Assembly: GCA_034211175.1 (NCBI GenBank)
Contig: JAXHUH010000343.1
Coordinates: 1 to 35,002 of the forward strand
Direction: 5' to 3'
DNA: 35,002 nucleotides
DNA from: JAXHUH01 sp034211175
Lineage (GTDB): Bacteria; Actinomycetota; Acidimicrobiia; Acidimicrobiales; CAIXPF01
In this document: piece by piece, positions 1 to 6,658 of the stretch
Layout: each line of letters starts with the position of its first letter
How positions within the stretch are numbered: position 1 is the first letter of the stretch
Made by a program: the position numbers and the translations under genes
Notes under the pieces: generated by a model
Told to the model about the DNA's origin: nothing
What the model saw: only the letters and a program-made list of their open reading frames with translations
The model's database searches: none

Positions 1-472
1 GGCGGCCGAGTCCTCCTCCGGCCGCGGTGCGCACCGGCCCGGACGCCACGTCGGGCCCGTTCCCGGTCGTCGCCACGCCACCGACGAACGGGCGCAGGCG
101 GGGCGCCACCCGGCGTCGAGCGGGACGGCCGTGCCGTTCCGGCGGCCCCGTGGCCAGTTGGCGGCCGGCGCCGGGACCGGGTCGGGGTGATCGACCCGCG
201 ATCCGGCCCGGTGCCGCTGGCCGTCGGACGACGGGCCACGAGCGGCGGGCTTCCGCCCGGCGGCGCGGGACGACTCGGGCGGTCGGATCACAGGCGGGCC
301 CGGAACCGCCGCCGGATCTGACGACGGGCCACGCCCCAGCAGCGGCGGCCTCCGGGTCAGGGGCGGCGGCGCACGTGGGCCCGCCCGCTCGAACGGCCGG
401 GCGCCCCGCCCGTGATCGGCCGGTCGGTGAACCACCGGCCCGCAGGGAGTGGCGCGACCGCGGCGCGGGAGC
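1..472. other. Left-edge region without a supported gene
   Basis: Very GC-rich stretch lying downstream of the minus-strand gene that ends at 473. Open frames cross it, but their translations are low-complexity Arg/Gly/Pro/Ala strings with no family resemblance, as expected by chance at this GC content. A 14-bp direct repeat (GACGACGGGCCACG) occurs at 227-240 and 320-333, each copy followed by GC-rich inverted sequence. I see no promoter, RNA gene or terminator that I can defend. The region may be the edge of a neighbouring locus cut by the contig end. Confidence 0.5.
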
Positions 473-1087
473 TCAGGCGAGGCCGAGCACGGCTGCCGTG
501 GCGTGGGCGTAGGTGGAGACGTCGATCTCGCCGTGGGCGTAGCGCTCGGACAGCACCCGCAGCTCCTCGGCGGCCTCGGCGGTCGGGGCGACGAGCGCTC
601 CGGCGAACGCACCCTCGGGACGCACCGCGCCGCGGGTGCGGCGCCGTGACCACGCCCGGATCCGCTCACCCACTCCAGGTTCGGCCCCGCTCTCGGCCGC
701 CGGCGCCGGCGACGTCATGGACGCGTCGTGCGTCGGGGCGTGGATCGGCGCGCCGCGGTACCAACCGACCACGTGGCCGCCGGTCGCGCCGTCGGCCGAC
801 GCGTCGCCGGCGGGCGGGTCGTCTGCGGCGGACGCGTACACCGGCGCACCCCGGTACCAGCCCACGACCGTCTCGGTGGCGTCGCCGCTGGCGGCCGGGG
901 CCCCGGTTGGCGGCGGTGACGCCGGGGGAGCGGCCGCGTCCGCAACCGCTTCCAACGCCGCGCCCGTCGCTTCGCGCTGCACGGCGATGCGGGCCCGCCG
1001 CCTGAGCTCCTCACGCCGCATCGCCCGGTCGGCGACGGCTGCGTCGTCGCGAACGTCGCGACCCTCGTGCATCGGCTCGATGCCCAT
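473..1087 (-). CDS. SHOCT-like small protein with a duplicated WYRGAP motif
   Basis: 204-residue protein of unknown function. An Arg-rich helical N-terminus (about 20-45) is followed by an Ala/Pro linker, two near-identical copies of VVGWYRGAP (residues 74-82 and 106-114), a basic patch (about 141-154) and a C-terminal segment (about 171-200) of the form L..L.ERYA.GEID...Y. That last pattern is typical of SHOCT (short C-terminal) domains, thought to mediate oligomerisation. There is no signal peptide or membrane helix. The ATG at 1087 is chosen because GGAGGTGGGG lies just upstream; a longer in-frame extension to 1936 runs through the cupredoxin locus and is not credible. It is monocistronic. 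The SHOCT call is by pattern only, and the role is unknown. Confidence 0.75.
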   Translation of the reverse strand: MGIEPMHEGRDVRDDAAVADRAMRREELRRRARIAVQREATGAALEAVADAAAPPASPPPTGAPAASGDATETVVGWYRGAPVYASAADDPPAGDASADGATGGHVVGWYRGAPIHAPTHDASMTSPAPAAESGAEPGVGERIRAWSRRRTRGAVRPEGAFAGALVAPTAEAAEELRVLSERYAHGEIDVSTYAHATAAVLGLA

Positions 1088-1515
1088 GTCCCCACCTCCA
1101 CCGGTGTTCCACCCCGCGGCGGTCCCCCGACGAATGCCCCGGGTGCCCTCCACACCCGAGCCGGACAGCGTCCGGTGCGCAACCGCCGACCGGGGATGGC
1201 ATCGAACCGATGCCATCCGAGCCCGCCGCTCTGAATCATCATCGATGTTCGGCACAAAGATGTGATGATGCGTCACTCGAGGAGATGGCGATCGCGTGAC
1301 CATCTGATGGACGGCCACCCGACGGTCTGACCGGCGCACTTCTCCGCAAGAGGCCTCCGACCTCATCGCACGAGCCGGTGGCGCTGCATCGTCTGATGCA
1401 GAACGGTCGTGCGGCGCACACAGAAGAAGCCCGGCCCCGTCGCATGTGCGACGGGGCCGGGTCGGGGGGGCCGATCTGGTTGTGGTGGACGGCGCACGGC
1501 GCCGCGACGGCACGG
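1088..1515. other. Intergenic region between SHOCT-like gene and cupredoxin
   Basis: This 428-bp gap holds the terminator of the cupredoxin operon (1430-1461) and a small 6-bp stem with 4-nt loop at 1385-1400. It also holds a less GC-rich stretch at about 1235-1275 with inverted ATCATC/GATGAT runs, which probably contains the promoter of the minus-strand gene starting at 1087. I could not define -35/-10 boxes there. No coding region is supported. Confidence 0.5.
1430..1461 (-). terminator. Intrinsic terminator of the DUF6529-cupredoxin operon
   Basis: Perfect 15-bp inverted repeat (arms 1430-1444 and 1447-1461, two central bases) located 55 nt past the cupredoxin stop. Read on the minus strand, the stem is followed by the T-rich tract CTTCTTCTGTGTG, as expected for a factor-independent terminator in a GC-rich genome. 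Confidence 0.8.
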
Positions 1516-1968
1516 TCAGCCGACGGTGAGGGTTGCGGTCATCGACGGGTGGATCGTGCAGAACACGTTGTACGTGCCGGGTGCTGCCGGGGCGGTCAGC
1601 GTGGCGGACGCACCCGGGTCGAGCGTGCCGCTGTCGAACGTCCCGCCGTTCGCGGTGAACGTGTGGGGGGCGACGTCGGAGTTGATCACCTGGATCTGCG
1701 CGCCGGGCGCCACCGCCACCGAGGCGATGGTGAAGTCGGCGATCTGGACCTGGGCGGGGGCGGCGGGGGCCGCCGGTGCAGCCCCGCCCCCGGTGTCGCC
1801 GCCGCCGTAGCCGCCCGCCGGGGCGGACGTGACGGGAGCCTGGGCCGGCGCCGCAGGAGCGGCGGCCGGAGCCGGGCGGTCGGGGGCGGGGTCGACGATC
1901 AGTGCGCCGACGAACGCGACGGCGCCGGCGGCGCACACCACGAGGGATCCGGTCAGGGTCTTGGACAT
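1516..1968 (-). CDS. Membrane-anchored cupredoxin (blue copper protein)
   Basis: 150-residue electron-transfer protein. A hydrophobic N-terminal segment (about 7-25) acts as an uncleaved anchor or signal, followed by a long Ala/Pro/Gly linker (about 28-72) and a plastocyanin-like beta domain (74-150). The four type-1 copper ligands are visible: His102 in APHTF, and Cys137, His140 and Met143 in FCTIHPSM. This places a mononuclear copper centre outside the membrane. It lies 20 bp downstream of the DUF6529 membrane protein on the same strand and shares its terminator, so the two probably form a redox pair. The start is the ATG at 1968; the upstream purine run (GGAAGCGAG) is a modest ribosome site. 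The cupredoxin fold is certain; the partner is inferred. Confidence 0.92.
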   Translation of the reverse strand: MSKTLTGSLVVCAAGAVAFVGALIVDPAPDRPAPAAAPAAPAQAPVTSAPAGGYGGGDTGGGAAPAAPAAPAQVQIADFTIASVAVAPGAQIQVINSDVAPHTFTANGGTFDSGTLDPGASATLTAPAAPGTYNVFCTIHPSMTATLTVG

Positions 1969-1988
1969 TGGTCGGCTCGCTTCCGAAC

Positions 1989-2588
1989 TCAGACGCCGGG
2001 GAAGCCGACGTTGGTGAAGAACCACAGGGACGAGGTCATCCACAGCAGGCTCAGCAGCGTGAACAGGGTTCCGCCGACGGCGGGCAGGGCCCAGCCCGGC
2101 ATGTCCTTGGCGCGCAGCACGAGCAGCTTGGTGGTGATCGCGCCGTAGAAGGCGCAACCGAGGATCGAGTGGACGAGTTGGCGCGTGCCGGTCGTCTGGA
2201 ACCCGAGTGCCCACAGGCAGTGGTAGGCAACGGGAAGGGAGAACAGGAACGCGGCGGTACCGGTCCAGCGGTGTGCGACACCGATCCACGACGGCGCGGA
2301 GCCGATCGGGAGCTTGCCGTACATCCACAGCGCGGAGAGCAGCTGCACGATCGCGAGGCTCGCCGCGAACGTCGCGAACCACGCCTTCATCGACAGCACC
2401 GTCGGGAAGCCGAACGAGATGATCGTCCCGCCCGTCGGGTTGTGCACCTGACCGTACGCGCCGAGCGTCAGCGCAACCGCGCCGCCGAGCGCTGCGAACG
2501 CCACCAGCGTCGGTGCCGCCGACACGGCACGTGCCTCGGTCGTACCCGGCGGCGTCTTCGCGCCGGGTGGGGCCATCATGTCGTCCAT
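1989..2588 (-). CDS. DUF6529 family membrane protein (cytochrome b561-like)
   Basis: 199-residue integral membrane protein with about five hydrophobic helices (roughly 25-45, 65-90, 108-130, 138-160 and 168-192). Histidines at 106 (VAHRW), 123 (AYHCL) and 140 (LVHSI) lie in or next to the helices, spaced as in b-type haem membrane cytochromes. Haem binding is therefore plausible but inferred. I recognise the sequence as the DUF6529 type found in actinobacteria. The ATG at 2588 has a strong GAGGAGCGAGG ribosome site. It is the first gene of a two-gene operon with the cupredoxin, downstream of a possible ECF-type promoter (2646-2673) and a 20-bp palindrome (2698-2717). A likely job is passing electrons between a membrane pool and the copper protein. 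Confidence 0.85.
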   Translation of the reverse strand: MDDMMAPPGAKTPPGTTEARAVSAAPTLVAFAALGGAVALTLGAYGQVHNPTGGTIISFGFPTVLSMKAWFATFAASLAIVQLLSALWMYGKLPIGSAPSWIGVAHRWTGTAAFLFSLPVAYHCLWALGFQTTGTRQLVHSILGCAFYGAITTKLLVLRAKDMPGWALPAVGGTLFTLLSLLWMTSSLWFFTNVGFPGV

Positions 2589-2645
2589 CGTCCTCGCTCC
2601 TCATCGCCTGGTCGGCGTCGTCCCGTCGGACCGGCGCCGGGGTGT

Positions 2646-2673
2646 CCTACGGGCGGCGGGCCCCCTCGGTTCG
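2646..2673 (-). promoter_or_regulatory. Candidate ECF-sigma promoter for the DUF6529 operon
   Basis: Read on the minus strand, a CGAACC element (2673-2668) is separated by 16 nt from CGTAGG (2651-2646). This resembles the GGAACC/CGTC-like pattern of ECF sigma promoters. It lies 58 nt before the start codon and just downstream of the sigma gene, suggesting control by that sigma factor. The match is partial. Confidence 0.35.
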
Positions 2674-2697
2674 AACAGGTCGCCACTTTTCGTGTGC

Positions 2698-2717
2698 CTC
2701 GTGGCACGTGCCACGAG
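2698..2717. promoter_or_regulatory. 20-bp perfect palindrome (candidate operator)
   Basis: CTCGTGGCACGTGCCACGAG is a perfect 20-bp palindrome between the sigma-factor stop (2737) and the DUF6529 start (2588), immediately upstream of the candidate ECF promoter. No T-run follows on either strand, so a dimeric regulator binding site is more likely than a terminator. Confidence 0.5.
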
Positions 2718-2736
2718 CACCGGGTGCCGCGCCGGC

Positions 2737-3318
2737 TCACGCCGCCGGCTCCATCACGTGGGCCAAGAGGCCCCGCAGCCGTCGGTGGGCACGGAATGCC
2801 CGGGTCTTGACGGTCCCGATCGGGATGTCGAGCTGTGCCGCGACCTCGGCGTAGGTGTGGCCGCCGAAGTGGGCGAGCTCGAGGATCCGGCGCTCGTCGG
2901 CCGGGATCCGGGCGAGCGCCTCACGAACCTCGGAGGCGACCCAGCCGTGGTCGAAGGACACGTGCACGACCGGCTCGGGCTCGGGCTGGTCGGCGACCCG
3001 CAGGCCGGCGAGGTGGCGCCGGTGCTGGCGGTGCACGTCGATGGCGGCCCGGCGCACGATGGTGTGCAGCCAGGGCTCGAGCGCCCGCTCGGGATCGAAG
3101 CGGGGGGCCGCCTTCCAGGCGGCGAGCAGCGCCCGCTGGGTCGCCTCGGAGGCGAGCTCACGGTCGCCGAGCACCCGGCGGGCCGTGGCGTGGAGGGGCC
3201 CGGCGAAGCGGGCGTGGACCTCGCGAACCGCATCGGGATCGCGCCGGGCGAAACGGTGGCCCAGGTCGTTCGTCTGTCGCTGTCGCTGTCGATCGAGCGT
3301 TGCCGTCGTCATCGTCAT
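2737..3318 (-). CDS. ECF-type RNA polymerase sigma factor
   Basis: 193-residue sigma-70 family protein with only regions 2 and 4, the extracytoplasmic-function architecture. Region 2 (about 28-101) carries the helices for core binding and -10 recognition, ending in PWLHTIVRRAAIDVHRQHRR. Region 4 (about 131-185) has the helix-turn-helix HTYAEVAAQLDIPIGTVKTR for -35 contact. The ATG at 3318 or the one at 3312 (better spaced from GAGGCGAG) is preferred over an upstream GTG at 3363 with no ribosome site. No anti-sigma gene is adjacent, which is unusual. The next genes on the strand are DUF6529 and cupredoxin, likely targets. Two CGCTGACAGCG boxes and a TTGACA element lie upstream. Confidence 0.92.
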   Translation of the reverse strand: MTMTTATLDRQRQRQTNDLGHRFARRDPDAVREVHARFAGPLHATARRVLGDRELASEATQRALLAAWKAAPRFDPERALEPWLHTIVRRAAIDVHRQHRRHLAGLRVADQPEPEPVVHVSFDHGWVASEVREALARIPADERRILELAHFGGHTYAEVAAQLDIPIGTVKTRAFRAHRRLRGLLAHVMEPAA

Positions 3319-3379
3319 CTCGCCTCGGTGTCTCGTCCTGGGGAGGACGATCGACCCGGGCACTGTCGGATCGCTCGCA

Positions 3380-3456
3380 GGCCGCTGTCATTCCGATGTC
3401 AACGACGACCGCGCGACGTCGAATCGCTGACAGCGGGGGTCCCATCGCTGACAGCG
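3380..3456. promoter_or_regulatory. Sigma-gene upstream region with repeated palindromic boxes
   Basis: A 13-bp direct repeat, ATCGCTGACAGCG, occurs at 3423-3435 and 3444-3456 (21 bp apart, two helical turns). Each copy contains the 11-bp palindrome CGCTGACAGCG. A related CCGCTGTCA on the other strand lies at 3382-3390. A minus-strand TTGACA (3402-3397) is a candidate -35 for the sigma gene, with no clear -10. The boxes look like operator sites facing both the sigma gene and the divergent zinc-finger gene. Confidence 0.45.
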
Positions 3457-3574
3457 CGACGGCGACGGCGGCGCGAGGCGGGGCCCGTCACCGAGGCCGT
3501 GGCCCCTCGGTCGGGGACGAAAGCCCAGGTCAGAGGTTCGAACGTCGGCTCGCAGGCCGGCGGCGGGGACGAAG

Positions 3575-3587
3575 TAGGATCGACGGG
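3575..3587 (+). promoter_or_regulatory. Leaderless-type -10 box of the UBP zinc-finger gene
   Basis: TAGGAT at 3575-3580 is followed by exactly six bases and then the GTG start at 3587. This is the layout of leaderless transcripts in Actinomycetota. No clear ribosome site is present. Confidence 0.5.
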
Positions 3588-3847
3588 TGGCGTGTCAGCA
3601 CCTCGACCAGATCGATCCCGACATCGCCCCGGTGAGCCGAAACTGCGACGCCTGCGTGGCCTCCGGGGACCGCTGGGTGCACCTGCGCATGTGCATGACG
3701 TGCGGCCACGTCGGCTGCTGCGACTCGTCGGTCAATCGCCACGCCACGGCCCACGTCGCCGAGAGCTCCCACCCGATCGTCCGCTCGGTCGAGCCCGGTG
3801 AGCACTGGCAGTGGTGCTACCTCGACGAGGAGATCGTGGCCGGGTGA
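3587..3847 (+). CDS. UBP-type zinc finger protein
   Basis: 86-residue stand-alone zinc finger of the UBP (ubiquitin-hydrolase) type. The metal-binding residues of the family are visible: Cys3 and His5, Cys20/Cys23, Cys36/Cys39 (CMTC), Cys44 and His52/His56/His62, with the conserved WVHLRMCMTCGHVGC core. In eukaryotes this fold binds the C-terminus of ubiquitin. Bacterial stand-alone versions are common in actinobacteria, and their ligand is unknown. The GTG at 3587 follows a leaderless-type promoter box. The stop overlaps the GTG start of the diadenylate-cyclase-like gene by GTGA, so the two are translated together. A possible role is metal or tail-peptide sensing linked to nucleotide signalling, which is speculative. 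Confidence 0.88.
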   Translation: MACQHLDQIDPDIAPVSRNCDACVASGDRWVHLRMCMTCGHVGCCDSSVNRHATAHVAESSHPIVRSVEPGEHWQWCYLDEEIVAG

Positions 3848-5142
3848 GCCGCACGGACAACCTGGAGGGCCGCGTCGGCCGCCTCCGCCAGGAGCTCGTC
3901 GAGGAACGGGTGCCGCTCCCGATCGATCACCCCAACGGTGACCGGCTCGTCCGCGAGCTGGCCTACGCCCTGCGCCCGCCGGTGCACGAGCGCCGCGTAC
4001 CGCCCTACGGGGCCCTCGTCTGGCTCGACGGCCGAGCCCGGTTCGACCACTGCGTGTCGGAACCCGTGGCCATCGACGTCGCCGGCTACGACCCGGCGGT
4101 CGTGCGCCGTCTCGCCGATGGCCGGGCCAGCTTCGTCGCCGTGGCACCCGACGGCCCGAGCCACGTCCTCCAGTTCCGCCACCGGGTCGACACCGAGGCC
4201 CGCCTCGTCGACCTGCAGGAGACGACGGGTGCCGTCGTCATCGCCCGCGGCGACGACCACTTCGTACGCGTCGTCACCGACGACGGTGTCGTCGAGTTCG
4301 ACGGGGTCCGGTGGACGTTCAAGCCGCTCGCGGTGCGCCACCTGGCCGCCATCCGGCGCCTCGTCCCCGGCGCCGACGTCAACGTGCTCGACCAGCTGCT
4401 CGACCTGTGCGTGCACTGGCTCAGCGCCGAACGGGTCGGGGCGACGCTGGTCTGGTACCTGGCCGACGTCGACCCGTCGGAGGCCACCCAGGTCGACCTG
4501 TCCCGGGCGTTCGTGGCGCCCGTCCTCGACGTCGGCGACTCGACCCACGTCAGCGCACTGGTGAGCGTGCTCGGCCAGGTCGACCGCGCCGCGCTCGTCC
4601 GACCGGACGGCCAGGTGAGCCACATCGGGGCGTCGCTGCACAACTCGGCGCGCTCGGCCGAGCTGGTGCCGGCGTTCCGCGGCACCCGCCACACGTCGGC
4701 GCGCCGGTTCAGCTACGACGAACCGGAGTGCCTCGTGTTCGTCGTCTCGGAGGACGGGCCGCTCACGGTCTTCGGAGACGGCGCGCGCATGGCGGCGATC
4801 GCGGCCGACGACTGCCGGACCGGCGAGCGGATCGACGCACCGCCCGCCCATCACACCGATCCCCACAGCGAGATCGTCATCGACTGTCGCCGCTGCCACC
4901 GGCCGCTGCTCGTCGATGTCGTCCGCTTCGACCGTTGGACCGGCGGGCCCGACACCGCGCCGTGCCCGGTGTGTGGCAACCGCATCGAGGCCGACGTGTA
5001 CCGGATGGCGATCCGGGGCGTGACCAAGACCGGCCGACCGACGGGCGCGGGGATGCACGGGGCCCGCAACGTCAGCCCGACGACCGCGTTGGCCAAGCCG
5101 CTCCACCGGGTCCTGGAGGAACAGCGCCTCGCCGAGCGCTGA
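3844..5142 (+). CDS. DAC (DisA-N type) nucleotide cyclase-like protein with C-terminal zinc ribbon
   Basis: 432-residue soluble protein. Residues about 168-318 follow the diadenylate cyclase (DAC/DisA_N) pattern: LDQLLDLCVHWLSAERVGATLVWYL, then VDRAALVRPDGQ where the family has HDGA, then GTRHTSA where cyclases have GTRHRxA, then FVVSEDGPLTVF. DAC enzymes make c-di-AMP from two ATP. Here the DGA motif reads DRA (247-249) and RHR reads RHT (282-284), so activity may be altered or lost. Residues 1-165 may be an N-terminal sensor module like those of other non-DisA DAC proteins. Two CxxC pairs (Cys348/Cys351 and Cys374/Cys377) form a C-terminal zinc ribbon. It is not DisA, because the helix-hairpin-helix part is missing. 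GTG start overlaps the zinc-finger gene's stop. Confidence 0.78.
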   Translation: MSRTDNLEGRVGRLRQELVEERVPLPIDHPNGDRLVRELAYALRPPVHERRVPPYGALVWLDGRARFDHCVSEPVAIDVAGYDPAVVRRLADGRASFVAVAPDGPSHVLQFRHRVDTEARLVDLQETTGAVVIARGDDHFVRVVTDDGVVEFDGVRWTFKPLAVRHLAAIRRLVPGADVNVLDQLLDLCVHWLSAERVGATLVWYLADVDPSEATQVDLSRAFVAPVLDVGDSTHVSALVSVLGQVDRAALVRPDGQVSHIGASLHNSARSAELVPAFRGTRHTSARRFSYDEPECLVFVVSEDGPLTVFGDGARMAAIAADDCRTGERIDAPPAHHTDPHSEIVIDCRRCHRPLLVDVVRFDRWTGGPDTAPCPVCGNRIEADVYRMAIRGVTKTGRPTGAGMHGARNVSPTTALAKPLHRVLEEQRLAER

Positions 5143-5193
5143 GCGCCGTGGTGGCCGTCGGCCCCGGCGGCGAACGTCGCGCCGCCGGGTCAC

Positions 5194-5601
5194 TCAGGAG
5201 GCCCGGGTCATCTCCTCGCTCGGGACGCCGGTCGAACCGAGCTCATCGGTGAACAGCTCGAGCAGCTCCCGCACGTCGTGGTCGGACTCCAGCGGGTGGC
5301 GGAGCGGTCGATCGGCATGCAGCTCGTAGTGGTTGCGCCGGCCGACCCGCACCCGGGACACGTAGCCCTCGTCCTCGAGCTCCCGCAGGATCTTCTGGGC
5401 AGCCCGCTCGGTGACGCCGACCATCAGTGCGATGTCGCGCTGACGTAGCTCCGGGTTCCGGGCGATCGCCACGAGCACGTGTGCGTGGTTCGTCAGGAAC
5501 GTCCATCCCGGCGGTCGGCTCACGCCGTCCTCGCCGCCCCCGTTCGTGCTGCCCGGGCCGTGCCCGAGCGTGATCTCACCATCACCATCAGGTGGTGCCA
5601 C
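5194..5601 (-). CDS. Winged helix-turn-helix transcriptional regulator (MarR-like)
   Basis: 135-residue DNA-binding protein. After a Gly/Asp-rich N-terminus, residues about 32-95 form a winged helix: FLTNHAHVLVAIARNPELRQRDIALMVGVTERAAQKILRELEDEGYVSRVRVGRRNHYEL, with the recognition helix near 63-77 and the wing at 83-94. A C-terminal helix (about 108-122) may dimerise. The GTG at 5601 has GGGAGGGG just upstream. An in-frame GTG at 5721 would add a low-complexity stretch encoded by the 15-bp repeats and is less likely. It is divergent from the kinase gene, with three direct repeats in between that it may bind. Its stop lies 52 bp from that of the convergent DAC-like gene. Ligand and targets are unknown. 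Confidence 0.82.
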   Translation of the reverse strand: MAPPDGDGEITLGHGPGSTNGGGEDGVSRPPGWTFLTNHAHVLVAIARNPELRQRDIALMVGVTERAAQKILRELEDEGYVSRVRVGRRNHYELHADRPLRHPLESDHDVRELLELFTDELGSTGVPSEEMTRAS

Positions 5602-5668
5602 CGCCCCTCCCTTTCCCCCGGCGGTTCCCCCACGGGCGACCTTACACGGCCACGTGCATCGACGTCCT

Positions 5669-5713
5669 CCAGATGGTGAATCGCCAGATGGCGAATCGCG
5701 CGATGGTGAAACG
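5669..5713. repeat. Three tandem 15-bp repeats between divergent regulator and kinase
   Basis: Three head-to-tail copies with a 15-bp period: 5669-5683 (CCAGATGGTGAATCG), 5684-5698 (one mismatch) and 5699-5713 (CGCGATGGTGAAACG). A partial inverted copy, CCATCTGG, follows at 5732-5739. The array lies between the start regions of the winged-helix gene (minus) and the kinase gene (plus), so it is probably an operator array. Confidence 0.65.
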
Positions 5714-5792
5714 ACCGCCACGCGGGCTCATCCATCTGGTTGTCCGAATGGTTCAAGCACACACCCGGCCTGCCGATGCAGAGAACGTGGGT

Positions 5793-6605
5793 GTGGAGAC
5801 GCTTCGACCCAGCGACCCCTCGGCCATCGGCCGATGGCGGATCGTGGCCCGGCTGAGCGCCGGCGGCTCGACCGACGTGTTCTGCGCGATCGACGATGAC
5901 GGCCGACGCGCGGCGATCAAGGCGCTCGGTCCGTGGGTCGCCGCCGACCCCGCGCTGCGGCGCCGGCTGGAGGTCGAGGCCGACGCGCTCGAGCGGTGCG
6001 GCGTCGACGGCGTCGCCCGGCTCGTCGAGATCGACGTCGACGGCCCGCTGCCGTACCTGGCGACCGAGCTCGTCGCCGGCCCCGACCTGCGGGCCCGGCT
6101 CCGCCACGGTCCCCTCGGGTGCGGCGACGCGCTCGCCATCGGCACGACCCTGGCCCGCACGCTCGCCGCCGTGCACGCCCGCGGCCTGGTCCACGGGGAC
6201 GTCAAGCCGGCGAACGTCGTGCTCGGTCCCGACGGGCCGGTCCTCGTCGACTTCGGCTTGGCGACCCACCTCGCGGACCTCGAGTGCACCCGACCCGGCG
6301 CCTTCGCCGGTTCACCCGGCTGGATCGCCCCCGAGCAGGTGCGGGGAGAGGACCTGACCGCGGCGGTCGACGTGTTCGGGTGGGGCGGGACGATCGCGTT
6401 CGTGTCCTCGGGCCGCAGCCCGTTCGGTGACGGACGGGCCGACGCCCTCTGCTACCGCGCCGTCCACGAGGAGCCCGACCTCTCCGGCGTGTGCGACGAC
6501 CTGCGTCCGGCGATCGCCGCTGCGCTGGTCAAGGACCGGGCGGGTCGGCCGACGGCGGCGCAGCTGGCCGCGATGCTCGCCGGCGGGGTGCGCTCGATCG
6601 CCTGA
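5793..6605 (+). CDS. Soluble serine/threonine protein kinase
   Basis: 270-residue kinase made of the catalytic domain alone, with no membrane helix or PASTA repeats. Key elements: glycine-rich loop RLSAGGSTDVF (20-30), ATP-anchoring Lys43 (AAIKAL), catalytic loop HGDVKPAN (134-141, with HGD instead of HRD), metal-binding DFG (153-155), SPGWIAPEQ at the end of the activation segment (about 174-181) and DVFGWGGTIAF in the F-helix. The HGD variant is common in bacterial kinases and retains the catalytic Asp136. The start is uncertain: GTG 5793, GTG 5787 and ATG 5748 are in frame, none with a strong ribosome site. The divergent winged-helix gene and shared repeats suggest a regulatory link. Substrates are unknown. 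Confidence 0.88.
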   Translation: METLRPSDPSAIGRWRIVARLSAGGSTDVFCAIDDDGRRAAIKALGPWVAADPALRRRLEVEADALERCGVDGVARLVEIDVDGPLPYLATELVAGPDLRARLRHGPLGCGDALAIGTTLARTLAAVHARGLVHGDVKPANVVLGPDGPVLVDFGLATHLADLECTRPGAFAGSPGWIAPEQVRGEDLTAAVDVFGWGGTIAFVSSGRSPFGDGRADALCYRAVHEEPDLSGVCDDLRPAIAAALVKDRAGRPTAAQLAAMLAGGVRSIA

Positions 6606-6658
6606 CCACTCGCGCTGGCCACACGGCGCGACGCACCGGCTCCGCGGTGGTCAGCCGG

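Noticed and set aside
27..512. Open frame of 161 codons at the left edge
   Set aside because: Translation is Arg/Gly/Pro/Ala-rich with no family pattern, and its 3' part runs antisense to the end of the SHOCT-like gene; expected by chance at this GC content.
2698..2717. Terminator of the sigma-factor gene
   Set aside because: Palindrome has no loop and no T-run on the minus strand; an operator reading fits better.
3528..3550. T-loop-like GGTTCGAA sequence suggesting a tRNA
   Set aside because: Flanking bases do not pair as a T-stem and no acceptor, D or anticodon arm is found upstream.
3844..5142. DisA, the DNA-integrity scanning c-di-AMP synthase
   Set aside because: The DAC-like part is C-terminal to an additional module, the helix-hairpin-helix DNA-binding region is missing and the motifs differ.
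3817..5193. Long minus-strand open frame (458 codons)
   Set aside because: It lies exactly opposite the DAC-like gene and its translation shows the skewed composition of an antisense frame; no domain pattern.
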